Part shown: piece after piece, positions 50,692-57,420 of the stretch
Position numbering within the stretch: position 1 is the stretch's first letter
Layout: each line of letters starts with the position of its first letter
Origin: Oscillospiraceae bacterium
Lineage (GTDB): Bacteria > Bacillota > Clostridia > Oscillospirales > Oscillospiraceae
Assembly: GCA_017435615.1 (NCBI GenBank)
Contig: JAFSET010000098.1
Location: 1-57,420, forward strand
DNA length: 57,420 nt
Reading direction: 5' to 3'
Program-made: the position numbers and the translations under genes
Notes under the pieces: generated by a model
What the model was told of the DNA's origin: nothing
Databases searched by the model: none
Seen by the model: the letters and a program-made list of their open reading frames with translations, nothing else

Positions 50692-52854
50692 ATGCAGAAC
50701 GATTTGGAATTAAAAATTGATGAGCTTCTCTCCCGGATGACGCTTAGGGAGAAAGTCGGACAGTTGGTGCAAGTGTCCGCTCCGATAGATGGGGCAGGAA
50801 AGGAAAGACTGAAGAACCGGGTCCGCAACGGCAGTGTAGGCTCTGTGATCCTGGCGTTTTCTTCTACCGCCGGCAACGATGCGCAGCGGGATACCGAGGT
50901 CGAGGTATACAACGAGCTGCAGCGGGTCGCGGTGGAAGAAAGCCGTATGGGAATTCCGGTTATTTTCGGCCGTGATGTCATTCACGGTCACCGTACCGTT
51001 ATGCCCATTCCCCTGGCATCTGCCGGTTCTTTCAATCCGGAGCTGGTTGAGGAATGTTATACCTGCGTTGCCAAGGAAGCGGCAAATGACGGTGTGCAGT
51101 GGGCATTTTCTCCCATGGTGGATGTTTGCCACGATCCCCGATGGGGACGGATCATTGAAGGTCCGGGAGAAGACCCCTATTTGGCATCGGTCATGTCCCG
51201 TGCCATTGTCAAAGGCTTTCAGGGAGAGGATTATTCTCAAAAAGACAGAATTGCTGCCTGTGTAAAGCATTATCTCGGCTACGGTGCTTCCGAAGGCGGC
51301 CGGGATTACCATCGAACGGAGCTTTCCGATTATTCCCTTTATAATTTGATCCTGCCGCCCTTCCGCGCGGCGGTGGATGCCGGGGTCGCCACGGTCATGT
51401 CCTCCTTTAACGACATTAACGGACAGCCTGTGACCTCCAGCAAAAAATACCTGACCGATATCCTCAGAGGCTATCTGGGCTTCAACGGCTTTGTGGTATC
51501 CGACTGGGCAGCCCTTGCCAACCTCAGACGGCAGGGCGTGGCAGAAACGGAGGCCGAATGTGCCGCCATGGCGCTGCGTGCAGGCCTGGACATGGATATG
51601 GTCGATGATTATTACTTCAACCATTTGGCGGCGCTGGTGAATTCCGGTGAAGTGCCGGAGGCATTGGTGGATAACGCGGTCCGAAACGTTCTGCGTGTGA
51701 AGCTGTCCAAGGGTCTGTTTGAAAATCCCTATACACGCAAAGGCGAATACGACCGGGGCCAGCATCTGCGCAAGGCCTATGAGCTTGCGGCAGAATCTAT
51801 GGTCTTACTGAAAAACGACAATCATATTCTGCCTCTTGCGAAAACCGCAAAAATTGCCCTGGCCGGTCCTTTGAAGCAGGAACGGCGTGCGCTGCTGGGC
51901 TCCTGGGTGCTGGACGGCAAGGAAGAGGAAACACAGCATTTCTATGAAGCCCTTCAAAATGCCCTTGGCGGCTGTGAGGGTACCGTGATCTGCAACACCG
52001 ATGATCTTGCGGACGATGCGGCGGAAAAGGTGTTTGCCCAAAGTGATGTGATCGTCCTGGCCCTGGGAGAAAGCCATCTTGTTTCCGGTGAGCGTCATTC
52101 CCTTGCGGACATTGCCCTGACCGAGCATCAGGTTTCCCTGGCAAGAAGGGCGCACAACACCGGAAAACCGGTCATCGGTGTGGTTTTCTGCGGACGTCCG
52201 TTGGCGTTGCAGATTGCGGAGCCTTATTTGGATGCCATTCTTTGCGCTTGGCATTGCGGCAGTGAGACGGCTGCGGTGGCAGCGGATCTGCTGCTTGGTG
52301 ATCTCGTTCCCAGCGGCAAAACCGCGATCACATTCCTAAAGACCACAGGCCATATCCCACTATACTATAACGCAACCTCCGGCGCGCTGGCAAACAACGG
52401 CTATTACGGTCAGCACCCCGAAGATTGCTATTTGGACATACCGGCCCAGCCTATGTATCCCTTCGGTTACGGCTTGTCTTACACACGCTTTACCTGCTCG
52501 CCCATCCACTGTGAAAAAACGGATATGACGTGGCAGGAGCTGAAAGCCGGGGCCTGCTTCCGCCTGTCTGTAACACTGTGCAATACCGGCGCTTACGACG
52601 GCAAGGAAACCGTTCAGCTATATATCCGTGACAAGGTGGCGTCCGTCATGCGCCCCATCCGTGAATTAAAGGCATTTCAAAAGGTGTTCTTATCAGCAGG
52701 CGATCACTGCCGGATCGATTTTTCTGTGGGTTATGATCAGTTGGGCTTCTACCGGGAAAACGGAGAATACGTGGTGGAGCCCGGTGCTTTTGAAATTTAC
52801 ATTGGTGATAATTGTTTGACCGATAACTGTCTTTCCATTCAAATCAATCCCTGA
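50692..52854 (+). CDS. GH3 family beta-glucosidase-like enzyme (720 aa, cytoplasmic)
   Basis: This is a BglX-type retaining glycosidase. The nucleophile is Asp ~271 in GFVVSDWAAL. The substrate-binding motifs GRDVIHGH, PRWGRIIEGPGEDPYL and VKHYLGYG are intact. A second alpha/beta domain and a C-terminal Fn3-like domain (~620-715) follow. No signal peptide is seen, unlike periplasmic BglX. It likely removes terminal beta-linked glucose or a similar sugar from imported oligosaccharides. It lies 26 bp after the GH2 gene. Confidence 0.93.
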   Translation: MQNDLELKIDELLSRMTLREKVGQLVQVSAPIDGAGKERLKNRVRNGSVGSVILAFSSTAGNDAQRDTEVEVYNELQRVAVEESRMGIPVIFGRDVIHGHRTVMPIPLASAGSFNPELVEECYTCVAKEAANDGVQWAFSPMVDVCHDPRWGRIIEGPGEDPYLASVMSRAIVKGFQGEDYSQKDRIAACVKHYLGYGASEGGRDYHRTELSDYSLYNLILPPFRAAVDAGVATVMSSFNDINGQPVTSSKKYLTDILRGYLGFNGFVVSDWAALANLRRQGVAETEAECAAMALRAGLDMDMVDDYYFNHLAALVNSGEVPEALVDNAVRNVLRVKLSKGLFENPYTRKGEYDRGQHLRKAYELAAESMVLLKNDNHILPLAKTAKIALAGPLKQERRALLGSWVLDGKEEETQHFYEALQNALGGCEGTVICNTDDLADDAAEKVFAQSDVIVLALGESHLVSGERHSLADIALTEHQVSLARRAHNTGKPVIGVVFCGRPLALQIAEPYLDAILCAWHCGSETAAVAADLLLGDLVPSGKTAITFLKTTGHIPLYYNATSGALANNGYYGQHPEDCYLDIPAQPMYPFGYGLSYTRFTCSPIHCEKTDMTWQELKAGACFRLSVTLCNTGAYDGKETVQLYIRDKVASVMRPIRELKAFQKVFLSAGDHCRIDFSVGYDQLGFYRENGEYVVEPGAFEIYIGDNCLTDNCLSIQINP

Positions 52855-52884
52855 TATCATCCGGGCAACAAGAAAGGAATTCAG

Positions 52885-54543
52885 ATGAAATCAGTATATT
52901 ATGGACCGCATTACGGAATTACGCCGGCTTCCGGCGTGGAGTGTTCCGCAAAGCTGCAGGCGTTTTTTGACACTGCCAAGGAAGACGCACAGTTGATTTT
53001 GGCCCCAGGCGAATATTATCTGGAAAAAAGGCTTGTGCTGGAAAACTTAAAGAATGTTTCCGTTTTGGGCTACGGCGCTAAATTGATCGCGCATTTTGAT
53101 CAGACCGACCCCTATACATTTCAGGCTTGTTTCAGCGTAGATCACTGCGAAAACCTGAGCCTGGAGGGCTTCTGCCTGACAACGGATAACCCAGCCAATA
53201 CCGCCGGCAGAGTACTGCGCATTGACCGTGAAAAGCTGGAAATGGATATTTTGCTGGACGAGGGCTTTGTGCTGACGGGAAAAGAACGGATCTTTTCCGT
53301 GGACAGCTTCGACGAAGGGGCCGCCGCTCCCAACTGGCATGTGTTTTTCGCTGACGACGGCGGACAAAAGGGAAAGGGATACCGATACAAGCGGATCGGT
53401 GAGCGCATGATCCGGATGTTCTGCTGGCCCAGCACCGGCGTGCAGATTTTAGACTTGACTCCGGGTGAACGTTTGTGTATGCGCCACAGCCTGTATCCCA
53501 CCAATCAAATCACCTTCCGCAACTGCAGCCACGTGCTGCTGCAGGATATTACGGTAGAGTCCTCTCCCGGCGAGAGCTGCGCCATTTATCCCCGCTGCAG
53601 GGATTTCACCTTTAAACGGTTTGCTGTTCGCCTGCCTGCAGGCTCCAAGCGGATCTACGCCTCCAACGCCGACGGTATTCATATCACCGGCTTGGGCGGA
53701 AAGCTGGTTTTGGAGGACTGCATATTTGAAAACCTTGGCGATGACGCGCTGAATGTCCACACCACCGGCGCGGTTGTGACCGGTGCGCAGGACGATATCC
53801 TTCATTGCACCCTGGGAGACCGGCTTGGCAAAATCGGTCTGCCCCTGGACCCGGACTGGGCCGACAGCGGTGATGAAATTGCGGTTTACGGGGGTGACAC
53901 CTTCGTGAAGAAGGGAAGCTTACGGGTCGTATCCTATGAGGTGGGCCGCCTGCGGTTTGCGGACGCGACCTGCAGCATCCTGCCGGGAGATATGCTTGCC
54001 AATCTGGCATTTTGCCCGGATACGGTGGTGCGCAACTGCAAAGTACACGGAACCAGAGCCCGGGGCATCCTGTTCCAGACAAACAAGGTCCTGCTGGAGG
54101 ACTGTACATTTTCCGACATTTCCCATCAGGCGATCCAAATTACCAGCGATATGACAAGATGGAGCGAGATGTGCCCCTGTGAGGAGGTTGTCATTCGCAA
54201 CAATGTATTTTACCTCTGCGGCAGAAGCTGTCAGAATATGCGCAGCTCCGGCATTGCGGTGGGAATCGGTCACGGCGGCGGCTGTTATGACCGGATGCCT
54301 GCCAACGGCGTCCACGGCAGCATCACCGTTACCGGGAACCGGTTTTATGAACTGAAGGATGCCGCGGTCTTTGCAGACCGGGTGCGCAGCATCACCGTTA
54401 CCGACAATGAATTTTTCCGGTGCTGCACCAAAACCGACGAAAGACCGGAGGATTACTGCGGCACAGTGGTTCTGTTTAACTGTGAGCAGGTTCAGGCAGA
54501 AGACAAGCAGCATATGGATGCTTGCAAAATCATCCAACGATAA
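52885..54543 (+). CDS. Right-handed beta-helix protein, GH110-like (552 aa, cytoplasmic)
   Basis: The protein reads as a parallel beta-helix, with many short turns of the form 'x-N-x-x-V-x-x-C' (NLSLEGFCLTT, HVLLQDITVES, VVRNCKVHGTRARGILFQTN). The core ADGIHI followed ~24 residues later by LGDDALNVHTT closely resembles the active-site region of GH110 alpha-galactosidases, where the paired Asp residues are thought to be catalytic. GH28-like or epimerase-like helices are alternatives. It has no signal peptide, so it would act on imported fragments. Located between GH3 and esterase genes, it supports a galactose-capped substrate. Confidence 0.7.
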   Translation: MKSVYYGPHYGITPASGVECSAKLQAFFDTAKEDAQLILAPGEYYLEKRLVLENLKNVSVLGYGAKLIAHFDQTDPYTFQACFSVDHCENLSLEGFCLTTDNPANTAGRVLRIDREKLEMDILLDEGFVLTGKERIFSVDSFDEGAAAPNWHVFFADDGGQKGKGYRYKRIGERMIRMFCWPSTGVQILDLTPGERLCMRHSLYPTNQITFRNCSHVLLQDITVESSPGESCAIYPRCRDFTFKRFAVRLPAGSKRIYASNADGIHITGLGGKLVLEDCIFENLGDDALNVHTTGAVVTGAQDDILHCTLGDRLGKIGLPLDPDWADSGDEIAVYGGDTFVKKGSLRVVSYEVGRLRFADATCSILPGDMLANLAFCPDTVVRNCKVHGTRARGILFQTNKVLLEDCTFSDISHQAIQITSDMTRWSEMCPCEEVVIRNNVFYLCGRSCQNMRSSGIAVGIGHGGGCYDRMPANGVHGSITVTGNRFYELKDAAVFADRVRSITVTDNEFFRCCTKTDERPEDYCGTVVLFNCEQVQAEDKQHMDACKIIQR

Positions 54544-54579
54544 AAAGATCGGTATGTCCCATGAGAAAGGATCGTAATT

Positions 54580-55548
54580 ATGCAAATCGGCTATCAGGAC
54601 CCCCGGTTTTCCTTTACAGGCTTTTGGCAGGAAAATCAGGAGAACACGCTGGTATCTTACAAACGGGTGGCCACGGTCACCGTCAGCTTTCTGGGAACTG
54701 AGGTTCTGGTCGGCACCTGTTTGGAGGGCTCCGCACAATGGTATATGGATGATATGCCTGTGGATCCGGTGCAGGTGGACAGCGGCTTTCGGTTCCGTGT
54801 ACCGGCAGGGATCCATCGGCTGAAAGCAATCCTTGTCAGTCCCAACCGTATGTACCTGCGGGGCGCCAAAACAGACGGCCTGTTTGTACAAACGCAGCCA
54901 CGGCCCTATGTGCAGTTTATCGGAGACTCCATTACCCACGCCTATCCGGGCTTTGCGGCTGCCACCGGGGAGGCTTTGGGGGTGGATTACAGCGTCGTGG
55001 CCCACCCGGGCATGTCCTTGGTGGACGGCTGGGGCTGGTATCCCCTGACCAACGGACTGAAGGAACGGGTCGGCATGCAAAGCAATTACTTCCAGCTTGA
55101 AACACCGGATGTTTCTTCCGTGTTTACACCCCACAGCTTTGCACATGGCAGAAAGCCGGATGTGATCGTCATCTATCTCGGCGTGAATGATTATTTGACG
55201 GAAGGGCCGACTTTTCAGGAGGATCATCCGAAAATTTTTGCGGACAGATATGTTACGTTTGTGCAGCGGCTGCGTGAAATCTATCCGGAGGCTCCCGTGG
55301 TGCTGCTGCAATGCCATCTGCCGGACAGGAAGATCCGGATCGATGCCATTGCGGATGCCTATGAGCAAATGCGGCAGCGGTGGAAGGACGTATTGCTGAC
55401 AGATACCCATTTGTGGGACGTGGACGTTTGCTCCGACAAGGTACATCCCAGCGAAGCAGGATATGCTCAGATTTCGGCAAAACTGACGGATATTCTGAAA
55501 GCTGTTTTTATAAAGCATGATCCAAAGGCAGAAAGGAGAACAATATAA
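54580..55548 (+). CDS. SGNH-hydrolase esterase, CE2-like (322 aa, cytoplasmic)
   Basis: Residues ~1-100 form a beta-sandwich like the N-terminal domain of CE2 acetyl esterases (FSFTGFW, then VLVGTCLEGSAQWYMDD). The SGNH core follows, with Ser117 in FIGDSITHAY, the oxyanion segment YLGVNDY, and Asp286/His289 in DKVHPSEAGY. The likely role is to remove acetyl groups from imported sugars so that GH2/GH3 enzymes can act. No signal peptide is present. The ATG at 54580 follows GAAAGGATCG. The next gene starts directly at the stop codon. Confidence 0.88.
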   Translation: MQIGYQDPRFSFTGFWQENQENTLVSYKRVATVTVSFLGTEVLVGTCLEGSAQWYMDDMPVDPVQVDSGFRFRVPAGIHRLKAILVSPNRMYLRGAKTDGLFVQTQPRPYVQFIGDSITHAYPGFAAATGEALGVDYSVVAHPGMSLVDGWGWYPLTNGLKERVGMQSNYFQLETPDVSSVFTPHSFAHGRKPDVIVIYLGVNDYLTEGPTFQEDHPKIFADRYVTFVQRLREIYPEAPVVLLQCHLPDRKIRIDAIADAYEQMRQRWKDVLLTDTHLWDVDVCSDKVHPSEAGYAQISAKLTDILKAVFIKHDPKAERRTI

Positions 55549-57420
55549 ATGAAAAAAGTATGGAGTATGATCCTTGTGGCAGCAATGATGCTGTCATGCC
55601 TCCCCGGAGGCGTTTTTTCTGCGCAGGCGCAGGAAGCTGATGCGGAGCCTGTTTACGAGGCCGGCTATACCTGGGCCTTTGACCAAACCGTGACCCTGGG
55701 TAAAACAAAGGGCCTGGTTTCCGGTGATGCCGCCGGTACTATCAAGGTTATGAACCATGAGGGCTATAATACCCTTACCCCCAATCGTGCGATTGCTGAT
55801 GGCGTCTTGACAACAGAGGTTGCTGCGAATTGGGGCAAGACCGTAGGTCATGGCGTATTCTATCAGCTTCCTGATGCTTTGGAAACTGGCAGAATTTATC
55901 AGTTAAGCCTGAACCTCTACGGCGGCAACGAGGCCGCAGCCATGAACGGCATCCATGTTTCCTTTGGGGAATATACGGATATCCTGACCGGCAGCGGCGG
56001 CACAATCCAGAAGTGGATCAGCACAGATATAGAGGGTATGCACAATGCCGATACAAAGATTACCCGCAGCCTTTCCGGCAACCTGCCCACAGAGGCTGAC
56101 AACACGGTTCAGATCGAGTTTGTAGCTACCGAGGCCATGGCAGCCGGAAGCTGGATGCTGGTTTCCTTCCCCTTGGCACTCAGTGGCAGCTATAAGCTGG
56201 GCAATGCCAGCTTACAGGTTGGCAATTATGCAGACGGCTACACCTGGGACTTTGACCAGACAGTGACCCTGGGCAAAACAAAGGGCTTGGTTTCCGGTGA
56301 TGCCGCCGGCACCGTCAAGGTTATGAACCACGAGGGTAACAACAGCCTGACCCCCAATCGCGCCATCGCAAACGGCGTATTGACAACAGAAGTTGCTGCG
56401 AATTGGGGCAACACCGTGGGTCACGGCGTATTCTACAAGCTGCCTGCGGCTTTGGAAGTGGGCAAATTCTATCAGCTCAGCGTGAACCTCTATGGCGGCA
56501 ACGAGGCCGCAGCCATGAACGGTATCAACGTATCCTTTGGTGACTATACGACTGTCCTGACCGGTGACGGCGGCAATATCCAGCAGTGGCAAAGTGGCGG
56601 TATCGACGGCTTGCACAATGCCGATACCAAGATCACCCACGCCATTTCCGGCAATCTGCCCACAGCGGCAGACAATACCGTCGCAATCGAGTTTAAGGCT
56701 ACCGAGGCTATGGCAGCCGGAAGCTGGATGCTGGTTTCCTTCCCCCTGGCACTCAGTGGCAGCTATAAGCTGGGCAGCGTCAGCATCCATGAACTGAATT
56801 ACGCGGATGGCTACACCTGGCAGTTTGATAAAACCGTTGCCTTTACAAGTGCTGATGCCCACAAGGTAATGCAGTACGGTAATGACGCAAATACCGTGGG
56901 TATTATCAGCCACTCTGCTTACGCCAATTACGGCACTCGCTCCCTGAGTAACGGCGTTTTGGCTACCAAGATCACGGCAACCTGGGCAAAGGGTGCCAAC
57001 GGCCTGTATTATAAGCTTCCCGTAGACCTGAGCGTTGGCCGGGAATATGTACTGAGCATGAATCTGTATGCAAGTGCAGAAGGAACGGCACTGGTAAACG
57101 ATGACTCTACCTCCTTGAAGCTGTCCTTTGTAAACGAGATCCCCACTGAGGTGACCGATAAGGTCGATCAGTATTGGACCGCAAAGCAGATCGAGGGCGT
57201 CCACAATGCCGAGACCCTGCTGACATACCGTGCCCCCGATTACCTGAGCACAGACACTGCCAATAAGGTGGCAATTTCCTTCGTGGCAACCCAGGCAATG
57301 GCTGACAACGATGGCTGGATGCTGGTGTCCATGCCCTTGGCGGTCAATGGCGAAGTGAACCTGGGCAGTGTTACCCTTGCGGAAAAAGCAGACACCGACA
57401 ATCACTTCCTCAACGGTGAT
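55549..57420 (+). CDS. Secreted repeat protein, incomplete at window end (624+ aa)
   Basis: The start MKKVWSMILVAAMMLSCLPGG is a signal peptide ending near residue 29 (AQAQEA). Three 191-residue units follow, each starting with G-Y-T-W-x-F-D. They are beta-rich, with YQLSLNLYGG and WMLVS(F/M)PLA as recurring strands, suggesting jelly-roll carbohydrate-binding-type modules. Units 1 and 2 are nearly identical in places; unit 3 is diverged. The frame is open to the last base of the window. The ATG at 55549 follows AAAGGAG and abuts the esterase stop. The family is unknown; a surface glycan-binding or enzyme-bearing protein is likely. Confidence 0.85.
   Translation, partial: MKKVWSMILVAAMMLSCLPGGVFSAQAQEADAEPVYEAGYTWAFDQTVTLGKTKGLVSGDAAGTIKVMNHEGYNTLTPNRAIADGVLTTEVAANWGKTVGHGVFYQLPDALETGRIYQLSLNLYGGNEAAAMNGIHVSFGEYTDILTGSGGTIQKWISTDIEGMHNADTKITRSLSGNLPTEADNTVQIEFVATEAMAAGSWMLVSFPLALSGSYKLGNASLQVGNYADGYTWDFDQTVTLGKTKGLVSGDAAGTVKVMNHEGNNSLTPNRAIANGVLTTEVAANWGNTVGHGVFYKLPAALEVGKFYQLSVNLYGGNEAAAMNGINVSFGDYTTVLTGDGGNIQQWQSGGIDGLHNADTKITHAISGNLPTAADNTVAIEFKATEAMAAGSWMLVSFPLALSGSYKLGSVSIHELNYADGYTWQFDKTVAFTSADAHKVMQYGNDANTVGIISHSAYANYGTRSLSNGVLATKITATWAKGANGLYYKLPVDLSVGREYVLSMNLYASAEGTALVNDDSTSLKLSFVNEIPTEVTDKVDQYWTAKQIEGVHNAETLLTYRAPDYLSTDTANKVAISFVATQAMADNDGWMLVSMPLAVNGEVNLGSVTLAEKADTDNHFLNGD
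55663..57381 (+). repeat. Three tandem 573-bp coding repeats
   Basis: The GGCTA(T/C)ACCTGG start recurs at 55663, 56236 and 56809, exactly 573 bp (191 codons) apart. Units 1 and 2 share long identical stretches. Unit 3 keeps the spacing but differs at most third positions and many residues. Confidence 0.9.

Overview
The window looks like chromosomal DNA of a gut-type Firmicute, most likely Clostridia (Oscillospiraceae/Ruminococcaceae-like). This is inferred from the gene content (BlaI/M56 pair, YesL-type protein, AraC-controlled sugar ABC operons without a linked ATPase, DUF4143 ATPase, DUF4428 protein), strong AGGAGG ribosome binding sites, consensus TTGACA/TATAAT promoters and moderately GC-rich coding DNA. 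No tRNA, rRNA, CRISPR array or complete insertion sequence was seen.

Region 1 (1-18.7 kb) is housekeeping and regulatory. It holds the start of rpsB (-), a large GGDEF-EAL-GGDEF protein (-), and a two-gene membrane operon divergent from a TetR regulator across a compact operator/promoter region. Next come a membrane-bound LuxR-type regulator, two small cysteine-motif proteins, a repeat-linker lipoprotein, a small divergent pair containing a 52-aa ribbon-helix-helix-like protein, a TetR-ABC exporter operon, and a DUF4143 ATPase behind four 23-bp-spaced repeats. The region closes with the trmB-mnmG-dapF operon (-).

Region 2 (18.7-22.5 kb) is an AT-rich cassette flanked by two 177-bp direct repeats. 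It encodes a BlaI-type repressor, a short M56 (BlaR1-like) membrane protease and an undescribed 617-aa membrane protein, with no beta-lactamase. The distal repeat abuts sequence that reads like the 3' end of guaA, a known integration target.

Region 3 (22.5-57.4 kb) is a large glycan-use locus. On the minus strand lie an AraC regulator, an unknown membrane protein and a YesL/DUF624 protein. Divergently on the plus strand lies a run of 14 genes that continues past the window. It encodes a lipoprotein sugar-binding protein, a lipoprotein with a glycosidase-like barrel, a 2626-aa cell-surface protein with nine 690-bp tandem repeats, and a second binding protein fused to a large N-terminal beta-rich region. 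Two MalFG-type permease pairs bracket a beta-propeller/Yip1 membrane protein and a DUF5696 lipoprotein. Cytoplasmic GH2, GH3, GH110-like and SGNH-esterase enzymes follow, then another secreted repeat protein cut by the window end. The likely logic is surface capture and cleavage of a complex, possibly acetylated, galactose/glucose-containing glycan, import through two permease pairs using an ATPase encoded elsewhere, and stepwise deacetylation and hydrolysis inside the cell. The actual substrate cannot be told from sequence alone.
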